Counted from the stretch's first letter, positions 32,300 through 41,419 are shown. The stretch: 64,000 nt of DNA from Pseudolabrys taiwanensis (GCF_003367395.1 NZ_CP031417.1:4861501-4925500), one strand, 5' to 3'. Notes: generated from the letters alone by a model not told the origin. Made by a program: numbers and translations.

Positions 32300-33733
32300 T
32301 TAGTCGTTCGCCACGTCGGCGCCGACATAGGCGATGCGCAGCATGTTGGTCGCACCCGGCGTGCCGAGCGGCACACCGGCGACCACGATGACGCGCTGCC
32401 CCGGCTTGGCGAAGCCTTCCTTGAAGGCGATCCGGCAGGCGCGATCGACCATATCGTCCTGGTCGTGCGCGTCTTCCGTGACCACGCAGTGCACGCCCCA
32501 CACCACGGCCAGCCGCCGTCCCGTCGACATGTTCGGCGACAGCGCCACGATAGGCGGGCGCGGCCGCTCGCGCGCGACGCGCAGGCCGGTCGAGCCGGAC
32601 GAGGTCCAGCAGATGACCGCCGCAAGATCGAGCGTATCGGCGATGTGGCGCGCCGCGTCGGCGATGGCGTCGGCGCCTGTCGCCTCGGGTTCGCCGCGCT
32701 GTGCCGAGATGATGTTGCGGAAGAAGGTGTCGTTCTCGACCTCTTCGGCAATGCGGTTCATCGTCGACACCGCTTCGACGGGATATTGCCCCGCCGCGGA
32801 TTCCGCCGACAACATCACCGCGTCGGCGCCTTCGAAGATGGCTGTGGCCACGTCCGACACTTCGGCGCGCGTCGGCACCGGCGACGAGATCATCGACTCC
32901 AGCATCTGGGTCGCGACCACGACGGGCTTGCCGGTCTGACGGCCCATGCGCGTCATCTGCTTCTGCACGCCGGGCACTTTTTCAAGCGGCATCTCCACGC
33001 CGAGATCGCCGCGCGCAACCATCAGCGCATCGGCGAGGTCGATGATCTCCGACAGCCGCACGACAGCCTGCGGCTTCTCGATCTTGGCCATCACGGCAGC
33101 GCGGCCGCGCGTGATCTTCTTGGCTTCGGCGATGTCCTCGGGCCGCTGGATGAAAGAGAGCGCAACCCAGTCGATGCCGGCGTCGAGCGCGGCTTCGAGA
33201 TCGGTGCGGTCTTTCTCCGCCAGCGCCGAGAACGGAATGGTGGAATCCGGCAGGCTCACGCCCTTACGGTCCGACAGCTTGCCGGCGACTTCGACGCGCG
33301 TGACCATGCGCTTGGGCTCGGCCTCGACGACGCGCAGCTTTACTTTGCCGTCGTCGATCAGCAGCACGTGACCGGGTTCGACTGCGCTGAAAATCTCCGG
33401 ATGCGGCAGGAACACGCGCGTGGCATCGCCCGGCGTGTTGTCCGAGTCGAGCACGAAGGTGTCGCCATTCTTCACCGTCACCGCTTTGTCGACAAAGGTG
33501 CCGAGCCTGAGCTTGGGGCCCTGCAAGTCGACGAGAATGCCGATCGGTCGCCCGGTGTCCCGCTCGACGGCGCGGATCATCGACACGATCTCGCGCATGC
33601 GGTCCGGGCTCGTATGACTCATGTTGATGCGGAACACGTCGGCACCCGCCTTGAACAGGCGGGCGATCATGTCCGGATTGGATGACGCCGGTCCGAGGGT
33701 GGCGACGATCTTGGCGCGGCGCAAGCGTCTCAT
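32300..33733 (-). CDS. pyk: Pyruvate kinase
   Basis: The 477-residue protein is a full pyruvate kinase: RAKIVATLGPASSNPDM, FKAGADVFRINMSHTSPDRM, DLQGPKLRLG, the catalytic Lys segment MAKIEKPQAVVRLSEIIDLADALMVARGDLGVEMP, the LESMISSPVPTRAEVSDVATAIFEGADAVMLSAESAAGQYP block, and the C-terminal allosteric domain. It converts phosphoenolpyruvate and ADP to pyruvate and ATP. It lies downstream of DUF1036 and glycerate 2-kinase genes on the same strand, an arrangement that can take glycerate to pyruvate. Confidence 0.97.
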   Translation of the reverse strand: MRRLRRAKIVATLGPASSNPDMIARLFKAGADVFRINMSHTSPDRMREIVSMIRAVERDTGRPIGILVDLQGPKLRLGTFVDKAVTVKNGDTFVLDSDNTPGDATRVFLPHPEIFSAVEPGHVLLIDDGKVKLRVVEAEPKRMVTRVEVAGKLSDRKGVSLPDSTIPFSALAEKDRTDLEAALDAGIDWVALSFIQRPEDIAEAKKITRGRAAVMAKIEKPQAVVRLSEIIDLADALMVARGDLGVEMPLEKVPGVQKQMTRMGRQTGKPVVVATQMLESMISSPVPTRAEVSDVATAIFEGADAVMLSAESAAGQYPVEAVSTMNRIAEEVENDTFFRNIISAQRGEPEATGADAIADAARHIADTLDLAAVICWTSSGSTGLRVARERPRPPIVALSPNMSTGRRLAVVWGVHCVVTEDAHDQDDMVDRACRIAFKEGFAKPGQRVIVVAGVPLGTPGATNMLRIAYVGADVAND

Positions 33734-33755
33734 GAATGGCGTCTCTTCCGTTGCT

Positions 33756-34301
33756 TTATGGCTTCCCGCCTTCGGCGGGCGGCGTCGGCATCATCAAAGG
33801 CGGACGTCCGGGTCCGGGTAGTCGCGGACCGAGCGGACTTGGCGTTTGTTCCGCGGTCTCGGTCAGTTGCACGGTCCAGGAGCGTTGCTCGCCGGTGTCG
33901 ACCTCGAAAAAGCCGGTGCGGTCGTAACCGCGCGCGAGGCAATTCTCCGTGCCGCGAATGGTGAACTCCTTTTCGCGCGAGCACATATAGGCCTTGCCCG
34001 ACCACTCGCCGCCACGATCGTAGTCGACCGCGTAGATATAGTAGTAACGCGCGACCAGCGCCCCGCGCAGCAGCGTTTCGCAGGAGCGCGCCGATATGTT
34101 CCACCAGCCCTCGGTGGTCCATCCGTCGGCGTCCTTGTAGCCGAGCGCGACGCCGACGCGGCTGCCGGTGTTGTTGCACAAACGGAAGTCGGCCCGGGCG
34201 GGGTGCGCCGATGCCACCAGGAGCAGCACGGCGGGCACCAGCAGGCACGCGAGACGACGAGAAGCTGAGTGCCAGGCGGGAAAAGATCGCAATGCGGTCA
34301 C
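33756..34301 (-). CDS. DUF1036 family exported protein
   Basis: The 181-residue protein has a signal peptide (RLACLLVPAVLLLVASAHPARA-DF) and a mature domain typical of DUF1036: ADFRLCNNTGSRVGVALGYKDADGWTTEGWWNISARSCETLLRGALVARYYYIYAVDYDRGGEW, SGKAYMCSREKEFTIRGTENCLARGYDRTGFFEVDTG. Four cysteines suggest disulfides in the periplasm. The function of the family is not established. The C-terminus is a Pro-rich tail. Start is a GTG at 34301; no ATG precedes the signal. It lies between gckA and pyk. Confidence 0.85.
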   Translation of the reverse strand: MTALRSFPAWHSASRRLACLLVPAVLLLVASAHPARADFRLCNNTGSRVGVALGYKDADGWTTEGWWNISARSCETLLRGALVARYYYIYAVDYDRGGEWSGKAYMCSREKEFTIRGTENCLARGYDRTGFFEVDTGEQRSWTVQLTETAEQTPSPLGPRLPGPGRPPLMMPTPPAEGGKP

Positions 34302-34340
34302 AGTCGTCGGTTTCGTTGCTTCGGGTTTTGACGTGACCCG

Positions 34341-35639
34341 TCACAGGCTGTCAACGACGATGGCGCGCAGGTCGTTCACGTTGGTGTAGGTCGGGCCCGG
34401 CTCGAGCAGGTCGCCGAGCGCGGAAAAGAAGGCTGTCGAGTTATTGTCGGCCAGAAACGCGGCCGGATCGAGGCCGAGCGCCTGGGCCCGCGTCGCCGTG
34501 TCGCCATCGGCAAAGGCGCCGGCGGGGTCCGTCGCCGAGCCGCCGCCGCCGTCGGTGCCGTCGGTGTCGCCGGCCACGGCCGCGACGCCCGGCACGCCCG
34601 CGAGCGCGATGGCCAGCGCCAGCGCATATTCCTGATTGGGCCCGCCTCTGCCGTGACCGCGTATCGTCACCGTGAGCTCGCCCCCCGACAATATAACCGC
34701 ACGCCGCCCTTGCGCGCGCAGCGATTGTGCGAGCCGCGCATGTTCATTTGCCACCTCGCGCGCTTCGCCTTCGACATCGGCGCCGAGCGAGACGCATTCG
34801 TATCCCGCCGCGCGCACGGCCTTCTCGGCAGCGGCAAACGAGTCCGCGGGCCGCGCCGCGAGATGGAATTCACTCGCTGCGAACACCGGGTCGCCCGGCT
34901 TCGGCGATTCATTAGCAGCGTCGTTCAGCGCGCGTGTGACAGCGGCGGGGACGTCGAGTTTGTATTTGGCGATGACCGCGCGGGCATCGGCGAGCGTCGT
35001 CGGATCGGGCACGGTCGGGCCGGAGCCGATCACGGCAGGATCGTCACCGGGTACGTCGGAGATCGCGATCGTGACGACGCGCGCCGGGTAAGCGTGGCGC
35101 GCGAGCCGGCCGCCTTTGATGCGCGACAGGTGCTTCCTCACGGTGTTGATCTCGCCGATATGCGCGCCGGAGCGCAGCAAGGCGCGCGTCACCGACTGCT
35201 TGTCCTCAAACGATATGCCGGACGCTGGTGCGATCCAGTTGGCGGAAGCGCCTCCCGATATAAGAACCAGCACGAGATCGTTGGGGGTCCCACCATCGGC
35301 GAGCGCGAGGGCCTTCTCGGTGGCCGCCAGACCGGCGGCATCGGGAATCGGATGCCCGGCTTCGATCATCTCGATGCGTTGGAGCGGGCGGCCATAGCCG
35401 TGCCGCGCGACCGCCAGTCCGCAAAGTCGTTCGGCAGGAACCCCTTGCTTGTTGAGGTAATAGTGTTCGGCGATCTCTGCCATGCTGCCCGCCGCTTTGC
35501 CCGCCGCGAGCATGATGATGCGGCCAGCGGGTGGCGCGGGCAGTCGTGTGGGCAGAAACGTTGCCGGGTGCGCTGCGTCTACCGCAGTGCGGTAGAGGCT
35601 CACGAGAAAACCGCGCAGACGATCATTCATTCTCGACAT
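34341..35639 (-). CDS. gckA: Glycerate 2-kinase (MOFRL family)
   Basis: The 432-residue protein matches the MOFRL-type glycerate kinases: IIMLAAGKAAGSMAEIAEHYY, EAGHPIPDAAGL, LVLVLISGGASANWIAP, NTVRKHLSRIKGGRLA, VVTIAISDVPGDDPAVIGSGPTVPD, and C-terminal LSGGELTVTIRGHGRGGPNQEYALALAIAL and AGDTDGTDGGGGSATDPAGAF. It phosphorylates D-glycerate to 2-phosphoglycerate, as TtuD/GckA of tartrate, serine-cycle and hydroxypyruvate routes. Enolase and the nearby Pyk would then give pyruvate. Start is the ATG at 35639; a GTG lies directly before it. First gene of a three-gene minus-strand cluster. Confidence 0.92.
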   Translation of the reverse strand: MSRMNDRLRGFLVSLYRTAVDAAHPATFLPTRLPAPPAGRIIMLAAGKAAGSMAEIAEHYYLNKQGVPAERLCGLAVARHGYGRPLQRIEMIEAGHPIPDAAGLAATEKALALADGGTPNDLVLVLISGGASANWIAPASGISFEDKQSVTRALLRSGAHIGEINTVRKHLSRIKGGRLARHAYPARVVTIAISDVPGDDPAVIGSGPTVPDPTTLADARAVIAKYKLDVPAAVTRALNDAANESPKPGDPVFAASEFHLAARPADSFAAAEKAVRAAGYECVSLGADVEGEAREVANEHARLAQSLRAQGRRAVILSGGELTVTIRGHGRGGPNQEYALALAIALAGVPGVAAVAGDTDGTDGGGGSATDPAGAFADGDTATRAQALGLDPAAFLADNNSTAFFSALGDLLEPGPTYTNVNDLRAIVVDSL

Positions 35640-35774
35640 CACTGCCAGGCCTTCAAGAATTGATTCGAATCGTTCTAGCTAAAACTTGCCCGCGCGCGGG
35701 TAGTGTTTGAAAGTGGTCGTGACGCCACCGCGGGAGCGCGGGGCGGGTCAACACCCTCTCGAGGGAGAGAAACA

Positions 35775-36230
35775 ATGAGTACCATAACTTTCACCATCAA
35801 TGGAAAAGCGGCGACGGTCGACGCCGAGCCGGATACGCCTCTCTTGTGGGCCGTGCGTGAGCATCTCAAGCTCACCGGCACCAAGTTCGGATGTGGCGCG
35901 GGCCTTTGCGGCGCTTGCACGGTGCATCTCGACGGCGCGGCCGTGCGTTCCTGCCAGACGCAGCTCTCCGAAGTGCGTGGCCGTCACGTCACGACGATCG
36001 AAGGCCTGTCGCCGGATGGCACGCATCCGCTGCAGAAGGCGTGGATCGAGGCGCAAGTGCCGCAATGCGGTTACTGCCAGTCCGGCCAGATCATGCAGGC
36101 GGCGTCGCTGTTGAAAGAAAATCCCAAACCGAGCCGCGAGCAGATCGTGGAGCACATGGACGGCAACATCTGCCGTTGCGGCACCTACAGCCAGATCATT
36201 GCCGCGATCGAATCCGTGGCGAGGGGCTGA
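35775..36230 (+). CDS. Isoquinoline 1-oxidoreductase-type [2Fe-2S] subunit
   Basis: The 151-residue protein is the small subunit of a xanthine dehydrogenase-family hydroxylase. The plant-type cluster is C-x4-C-x2-C ([16 protein letters not shown], with the next Cys in RSCQTQ) and the second alpha-helical cluster is [11 protein letters not shown] then GNICRCGTY. It relays electrons from the molybdenum subunit, encoded 2 bp downstream, to an external acceptor. GAGGGAGAG precedes the ATG at 35775. No FAD subunit gene follows, so electrons probably go to a cytochrome, as in isoquinoline oxidoreductase. Confidence 0.93.
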   Translation: MSTITFTINGKAATVDAEPDTPLLWAVREHLKLTGTKFGCGAGLCGACTVHLDGAAVRSCQTQLSEVRGRHVTTIEGLSPDGTHPLQKAWIEAQVPQCGYCQSGQIMQAASLLKENPKPSREQIVEHMDGNICRCGTYSQIIAAIESVARG

Positions 36231-36232
36231 TC

Positions 36233-38416
36233 ATGACCGAACACATCCAGACCACCGCTTTCTCGCGCCGCGGCTTCCTCATCGGCAGCGGCAGCGCCGC
36301 CATCGCCGTCGCCTTCGGCAGCGGCCTTCGTTCGGCGAGTGCCGCGGGCACGGCCGATCTCGGCGCTTTCGTCAGCATCGGCGCGGACGGCATCGTCACC
36401 TTCATCTGCCCGGCTTCTGAGATGGGGCAGGGAACGCGCACGTCGCTCGCCGTGATCTTCGCGGAAGAACTCGACGCGGATTGGAGCAAGATGCGCGTCA
36501 TGCAGGCGCCCGCGGACGCCAAGCTTTACGGCAATCCGAAGTTCGGTAATCAGCAATCGACGGTCGGCAGCTATGCCGTGACCGGCTATTACGCGAAGTT
36601 GCGCCTCGCGGGTGCGCAGGCGCGCAAAGTGCTGCTGATGAACGCGGCCGATGCGTGGAAGGTGCCGGTTGGCGAACTGACCACCGAGCCCGGCATGGTC
36701 GTGCATGCCAAATCCAACCGCAAGATCGGCTACGGCGAACTCGCAAAGACCGCGACGGTGCCGAATCCGCTGCCCGAGGTGACGAAGGCCGATCTGAAGC
36801 CGGAGGCGCAGTTCCGGCTCATCGGCAAGAACATCGATCGTATCGACGTGCCGTCGAAGACCAATGGCACCGCCGAATACTCCATGGACGTGCAGGTCCC
36901 GAACATGGTGTACGGGGCGATCCTTTACTGCGATGTCCAGCACGAGAAGCCGGTCCAGATCGACGACTCCGCCGCCAAGCGGATCAAGGGCGTGGTCAAG
37001 ATCGTGCCGTTGCCGGTCGGCGTTGGCGTTCTGGCCGAGACGGTCGAAGCGGCCTTCCGCGCCAAGGAGGCACTCAAGGTCACGTGGACCAAAACGACAC
37101 CCGCGCAGACCTATTCGAACGACGGCGTTCTTGCCGACTATCGCACCATCGCCGCCGACTGGTCGAAGCCCGGCGTCGATATGGTCAAGAAGGGTGACGC
37201 GGACGCGGCCTTGAAGGGGGCGGCGAAGGTGCTCACCGCGGAGTATTTCTCCGAGCATCTGTCGCATGTCTGCATGGAGCCGCTCAATGCGACAGTTCAC
37301 ATCCAGGGCGACAAGGTCGAGGTGTGGGCCGGCAATCAGGCGCCGGTAACGCAGCAGATGGCGGCGGCGGCCGTGGCCGGCGTGCCACCGGCCAATGTCA
37401 CCGTGCACACGATGCTGCTCGGGGGCGGCTTCGGCCGTCGTTCCGACGCCGACACGGTCGCGCATGCGACCATGCTCGCCAAGGCATCCGACGGACGTCC
37501 GGTGAAGCTTATCTGGACGCGCAACGAAGACATGATGAACGACAAGTTCCGGCCGTTGACGGTACAGCGGCTCGAGGTCGGTCTCGATGCCAAGGGTGAC
37601 GTCGTCGGCTGGCGGCATCGTATCGTCAACGAGAGCTATCTCGGCCGCGTTCTGCCGCCGCCGATCTTCCAGAAGATCGGCATGCGCGATGAAGTCTCGG
37701 GCGGCGGCGGTGAGATGAGCTACGCCGTGGCCAATCATCGCGTCGATTGGGTGCGCGCCGCGCGTGGCGTCGATGTCGGCGCCTGGCGCGGTATCGCGGC
37801 GGGCTACACCAAGTTCGCGATCGAGACCTTCATCGACGAACTGGCCGCCGGCAAGGGCACCGATCCGCTCGCTTACCGGATCGCGATGCTCAAGGACGAT
37901 CCGCGCGCGCAAGCGGTGGTGAAGGCGGTGGCCGACATGTCCCGGTACAACGAGAAGCGGCAGGGGCGGGCGCTGGGGCTCGCCTATTCCGACTCGTTGC
38001 ACAGCCATACGGCGGCGGTGGTCGAGGTCTCGGTCGACGAGAAGTCCGGCGCCATCACGGTCCATCATGTCTGGGCCGCGGTCGATGCCGGTCTCGCCGT
38101 GCAGCCGAAAAACATCGAGGCGCAGATGCGCGGCGCCATGGTGTTCGGACTTGGCGCGGCATTGCGGGAAGAGGTGCACATCAAGGATGGCGTCGTCGAG
38201 GAGCGCAATTTCGACGGCTATCCGGTGCTGCGCATGTCCGACATCCCGCCGATGGACGTGAAGGTGATCTCGAACGACTCCGAGCCGACCGGCATCGGCG
38301 AAGCCGGCGTGCCTGTCATCGCGCCGGCGATCGCCAATGCGGTGGCGCAGCTCACCGGCAAACGGCTGCGGCACCTGCCGATGACGCCTGATCGCGTGAA
38401 GCAGGCGCTGGGCTGA
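36233..38416 (+). CDS. Isoquinoline 1-oxidoreductase-type molybdopterin subunit, Tat-exported
   Basis: The 727-residue protein has a Tat signal (FSRRGFLIGSGSAAIAVAFGSGLRSASA) and the aldehyde oxidase/xanthine dehydrogenase family molybdenum domains: ICPASEMGQGTRTSLAVIFAEEL, KNIDRIDVPSKTNGTAEYSMDV, LLGGGFGRRSDADTVAHA, GAWRGIAAGYTKFAIETFIDELA and the terminal GIGEAGVPVIAPAIANAV with the catalytic Glu. It hydroxylates an N-heterocycle or aldehyde in the periplasm, being exported as a folded complex with the Fe-S subunit. A cytochrome c acceptor is absent nearby. A strong terminator follows. The substrate is unknown. Confidence 0.93.
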   Translation: MTEHIQTTAFSRRGFLIGSGSAAIAVAFGSGLRSASAAGTADLGAFVSIGADGIVTFICPASEMGQGTRTSLAVIFAEELDADWSKMRVMQAPADAKLYGNPKFGNQQSTVGSYAVTGYYAKLRLAGAQARKVLLMNAADAWKVPVGELTTEPGMVVHAKSNRKIGYGELAKTATVPNPLPEVTKADLKPEAQFRLIGKNIDRIDVPSKTNGTAEYSMDVQVPNMVYGAILYCDVQHEKPVQIDDSAAKRIKGVVKIVPLPVGVGVLAETVEAAFRAKEALKVTWTKTTPAQTYSNDGVLADYRTIAADWSKPGVDMVKKGDADAALKGAAKVLTAEYFSEHLSHVCMEPLNATVHIQGDKVEVWAGNQAPVTQQMAAAAVAGVPPANVTVHTMLLGGGFGRRSDADTVAHATMLAKASDGRPVKLIWTRNEDMMNDKFRPLTVQRLEVGLDAKGDVVGWRHRIVNESYLGRVLPPPIFQKIGMRDEVSGGGGEMSYAVANHRVDWVRAARGVDVGAWRGIAAGYTKFAIETFIDELAAGKGTDPLAYRIAMLKDDPRAQAVVKAVADMSRYNEKRQGRALGLAYSDSLHSHTAAVVEVSVDEKSGAITVHHVWAAVDAGLAVQPKNIEAQMRGAMVFGLGAALREEVHIKDGVVEERNFDGYPVLRMSDIPPMDVKVISNDSEPTGIGEAGVPVIAPAIANAVAQLTGKRLRHLPMTPDRVKQALG

Positions 38417-38435
38417 TCGTCCGGCCCGACACAAG

Positions 38436-38471
38436 CCGCCGCGCTCCTGCGGGGAGCGCGGCGGTTTTTTT
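38436..38471 (+). terminator. Strong terminator after the molybdenum hydroxylase genes
   Basis: CCGCCGCGCTCC (38436-38447) pairs perfectly over 12 bp with 38453-38464 around a TGCGG loop, followed by seven T residues (38465-38471). This is a canonical intrinsic terminator 19 nt after the stop. Confidence 0.93.
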
Positions 38472-38553
38472 GTCTTCGCGGAGAGGCGATCGGCGAGAGG
38501 CCTTCAAATACGGGGCGCGCATGGTTACCTTATCAGGGACACAGGAACTCGCC

Positions 38554-38850
38554 ATGGACGACAAAACCCGCACCGAACTCGAAGCCGCCGCCTTTCGGCG
38601 CCTGCTCGAGCACCTGCGCACGCGCACCGACGTGCAGAACATCGACCTGATGAATCTGGCCGGCTTTTGCCGCAATTGCCTCTCCAACTGGATGAAGGAC
38701 GCGGCTGACGCCCAGGGCGTGCCGATGAGCAAGGACGAGAGCCGGCAGTTCGTCTACGGCATGCCTTACGACGAATGGCGCGCGAAGTATCAGAAGGAAG
38801 CCAGCGCCGACCAGAAGGTCGCCTTCGAGAAGGCCAAGCCGCATCATTAG
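38554..38850 (+). CDS. DUF1244 family protein
   Basis: The 98-residue protein is a DUF1244 member: RRLLEHLRTRTDVQNIDLMNLAGFCRNCLSNWMKDAADAQGVPMSKDESRQFVYGMPYDEWRAKYQKEAS. The strictly conserved CRNCLSNWM and GMPYDEWK/R motifs are present. The fold is a small alpha-helical dimer and no function is established; the paired cysteines could bind a metal. AGGAACT precedes the ATG at 38554; an upstream ATG at 38521 is less likely. It is a single gene after a terminator. Confidence 0.9.
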   Translation: MDDKTRTELEAAAFRRLLEHLRTRTDVQNIDLMNLAGFCRNCLSNWMKDAADAQGVPMSKDESRQFVYGMPYDEWRAKYQKEASADQKVAFEKAKPHH

Positions 38851-38857
38851 GCCCCGC

Positions 38858-38935
38858 ACGCTGAGGGGCGAGCCGCACAGGGTGCGAGACTCATGTTGAC
38901 GCCGTCATCTTTCGGGGGCGACCTCAGGATGACGG
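38858..38935. repeat. Decayed palindromic interspersed repeat
   Basis: The stretch contains CACGCTGAGG and CCTCAGGATGACGG pieces of the 106-bp repeat at 12771, plus an exact CCGTCAT/ATGACGG inverted pair (38902-38908 and 38929-38935). It looks like a degraded copy. Confidence 0.45.
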
Positions 38936-39086
38936 TGATAGGCAAGCTTTTTCTCGAGGCTTCTCAACACGTGTGAACAGTGTGGATGAACGCCGCCTTA
39001 CCTTGACCCGGAGGCGGGCAAATCCGAAAGCTCTCGTTTGGATTGGTGCGGGTCCGCCCGCCGGTGAGAGAGTCGAGGAGAGTTCG

Positions 39087-39368
39087 ATGGCAATGCCCGC
39101 CGCGGCCGAAAAAGAAGACAGCGAACGCGCGCACCGCTTCGCCAAGGACCAGCTCAAGGCGATCATCGAGCGCATCGAGCGCCTGGAAGAAGAAAAGAAG
39201 GCGACCCAGGACGACATCAAGGACGTCTACGCCGAGGCCAAGGGCAACGGCTTCGACACCAAGGCGCTGCGTACCATCGTGCGCCTGCGCAAGATGGATT
39301 CGGACGAGCGCCGCGAGCAGGAAGAAGTGCTCGAGACCTACATGCACGCGCTGGGGATGCTGGCGTAG
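39087..39368 (+). CDS. gapR: GapR-type nucleoid protein (DUF2312)
   Basis: The 93-residue protein matches Gap[81 protein letters not shown]. It is predicted almost entirely helical, with a coiled coil in the first half. GapR is an essential, widely conserved alphaproteobacterial protein that encircles overtwisted AT-rich DNA ahead of replication and transcription. GAGGAG precedes the ATG at 39087. It stands alone between two repeat regions. Confidence 0.93.
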   Translation: MAMPAAAEKEDSERAHRFAKDQLKAIIERIERLEEEKKATQDDIKDVYAEAKGNGFDTKALRTIVRLRKMDSDERREQEEVLETYMHALGMLA

Positions 39369-39515
39369 GTGAGTCGTCACGGCCGAGCGCCGTAAGCGCG
39401 TTCCCGGGCGTCTTTGACGCGAGGGCCCGGACCGATAGGGCCCATATCTCGGTACGATCGAGACCGCCTGGCGTACCGGTCCCTGCCTGCGCGGGGACGA
39501 CACCCTCTCACACGG

Positions 39516-39630
39516 TCACTGCCGGGCTTGACCCGGCAATCCATGGCGAGCGGCAACACGGCTCGGTCTTACGTAAAGTTCTTCGAGGTGAGGGGCATCA
39601 TGGATGCGCGGGTCAAGCCCGCGCATGACG
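39516..39630. repeat. Inverted pair of short palindromic repeats
   Basis: TGCCGGG-CTTGA-CCCGGCA (39520-39538) followed by a CCATG edge, and the reverse-oriented ATGCGCGGG-TCAAG-CCCGCGCAT (39604-39626) preceded by CATGG, are two head-to-head copies of one element. Each is a hairpin itself, and together they form a REP/BIME-like unit after gapR and before the DUF882 stop. The preceding 39485-39503 piece shares GCGGGGACGAC with the repeat at 45420. Confidence 0.7.
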
Positions 39631-39642
39631 TCGCGCGGATGG

Positions 39643-41235
39643 CTACCGCAGCGCCGCGGTCTTCGCGCTGACGAAGGTCGTCGTTTCGACGAACACCACC
39701 GCGGCGCCCGAGAAGCGGTCCGCGAAGACGCCGCCGGACGGATCGGCCGAGAAACTCATGGTCAGCGCGTCGTTCGGCTTGTGCAGCAGATACTGCAACG
39801 GGCGCGGATCGAAGGTGCCGCTCTGCGTCGCTCTCATTACGGCGGACACGCTCGGCGTCAGCATGGCCGCGCGCAGCCACGGGCTGTCCGGGTTCTGAGT
39901 GCCGGCGACGAGCAGAGGCGCCTTCGCCGTGGCGTCGGCGGTCTGCGTCAAAAGCGCCGGCGCATTCCGCGCGACATGCGGCGCCGTCCGGCCCATGGGC
40001 CGCGTCCGGGGCATGGGGGCCGGTTCGGAATCGGGGGCGGCGTAAGCGAGCGGCGGCGTGCTGCCGGTGGCATCGGCGACCATGAAGGGCGAGGCATTGC
40101 CGGACGCCGTCTGGTTGACGACGGCGGGCCAGACGCCGCGGTTGTCGAACGAGGCCGAGGCGGTCTGATAGCTCGCCTGCTGCGGTTCAGCCGAGGCGAC
40201 GTCGACCGGCATCTGCGGCCGCGCCGCCGGCAGCGGCACGATACGCTCGGTTGCGACCGGCTTGGGCGGTGCCGCGCTGGCGACCACCGTGCGCGCGCGC
40301 GTGCTCTTGACCACCGTGGTCGACGCGGCCTTGTCGTCCGCCTCTTCCGTATTGGTCTTGCCTGAACCGAACAGGCCGGCGAACAGACTGCGCGTCGGCT
40401 GTTGCTTGTTGGCGGCCGCGATGCTGGTCGCCTCGGCTTCCTGCTGCGCGGTGATCGCGCCGGCCGAGTGCGCGGCTTCGAGCGAAACACGGTTCGGCGT
40501 GTTGCCGCGGCGTTCGACATCGGCGAGCGCGAGGGCATAGCCTGGGAGCGGGCGGCCATCGGAAGCGACATGCACGGTTCGGCCGTCGGGGAACACCTTC
40601 TCCAACTGCGCATATGTCATGCGCGGCCAGTGGCGTACGGTGCCGGTGTCCATGTGCACGAAGGGCGAGCCCGACGTCGGATAGAAGCCGACGCCGCCGC
40701 GCTGCATGCGCAGGCCGATTTCGCGGATCTTCGCGAGCGGCACGCCGGGAATGAAGAAATCCATCGCATTGCCGGCCGAATGCTGGCTGACCTCGGCGAC
40801 ACCGCTCGAACGCGCGCGCAGCATCGCATTGGTCGCCGGCGAGCGATAACCGCAGATCACTTGAATCGGCTGCGTGGCACCGGCCTCGCGATACGCTTCC
40901 CACAACAGATCGAAGAGATGCGGATCCATGCGCACGTCTTCGTTCTTGCGCCAGTCGCGCATGAACCAGTTGAGCTTCTTCAGCGCGGCCTCGTCATAGC
41001 GGCCGTTGCGCTTGAAGGTGATGGTGATGTCTTCGTTGGTGTGCAGGTGATGGAAGGAGAGGGTGCGGGTGTCGCCTTCGGCGATCGCGGTCTGCAGCGC
41101 GCTGCTGCCGCCGACGATGACCAAGCCGGCGAGGCTCAGGCGCACGCTGATGAGAAAAGTTGTCGTCTTCAGCCGACGCGCCGCACTTACTGACACAAGA
41201 ATGTTCCGCGAAAATCGTCCCACTATCGCCGCCAC
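39643..41235 (-). CDS. DUF882 / peptidase M15-like exported protein with long C-terminal tail
   Basis: The 530-residue protein has a hydrophobic signal/anchor (SVRLSLAGLVIVGGSSALQTAIA), then a DUF882 (YcbK) domain: LSFHHLHTNEDITITFKRNGRYDEAALKKLNWFMRDWRKNEDVRMDPHLFDLLWEAYREAG, VICGYRSPATNAMLRARSSGVAEVSQHSAGNAMDFFIPG with the zinc His-x6-Asp, and PFVHMDTGTVRHWPRM with the second His. This is the DD-/LD-carboxypeptidase-like zinc fold of M15. The last about 280 residues are Ala/Pro/Thr-rich and low complexity, which is unusual. The start is GTG at 41235 with AAAGGG upstream. It lies downstream of the L,D-transpeptidase gene on the same strand. Confidence 0.88.
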   Translation of the reverse strand: MAAIVGRFSRNILVSVSAARRLKTTTFLISVRLSLAGLVIVGGSSALQTAIAEGDTRTLSFHHLHTNEDITITFKRNGRYDEAALKKLNWFMRDWRKNEDVRMDPHLFDLLWEAYREAGATQPIQVICGYRSPATNAMLRARSSGVAEVSQHSAGNAMDFFIPGVPLAKIREIGLRMQRGGVGFYPTSGSPFVHMDTGTVRHWPRMTYAQLEKVFPDGRTVHVASDGRPLPGYALALADVERRGNTPNRVSLEAAHSAGAITAQQEAEATSIAAANKQQPTRSLFAGLFGSGKTNTEEADDKAASTTVVKSTRARTVVASAAPPKPVATERIVPLPAARPQMPVDVASAEPQQASYQTASASFDNRGVWPAVVNQTASGNASPFMVADATGSTPPLAYAAPDSEPAPMPRTRPMGRTAPHVARNAPALLTQTADATAKAPLLVAGTQNPDSPWLRAAMLTPSVSAVMRATQSGTFDPRPLQYLLHKPNDALTMSFSADPSGGVFADRFSGAAVVFVETTTFVSAKTAALR

Positions 41236-41419
41236 ATGCCCTTTCGGCCGCCGCGACGACGACCGGACGAGTGTTGTCGGGATTGGTTAACGAGCGCTTA
41301 TCGCTCGGCAATTGCCCCCGGAGATGTCCAAACCGTAATGTCGGACCGTGGCAGAATATGGTCGGGGCGAACTCAATTAGCGCGTGGGGTGGAATGGATT
41401 ACCGTTTGTGATGGTCCCC

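Noticed and set aside
35655..35675. TTGATTCGAATC as an FNR box upstream of the [2Fe-2S] gene
   Set aside because: The right half-site is ATCGT rather than ATCAA, so the dyad is incomplete.
36185..38434. 749-codon minus-strand open frame across the molybdenum subunit gene
   Set aside because: No recognisable motif, rich in Arg/His/Asp; the opposite strand encodes a complete Tat-exported enzyme.
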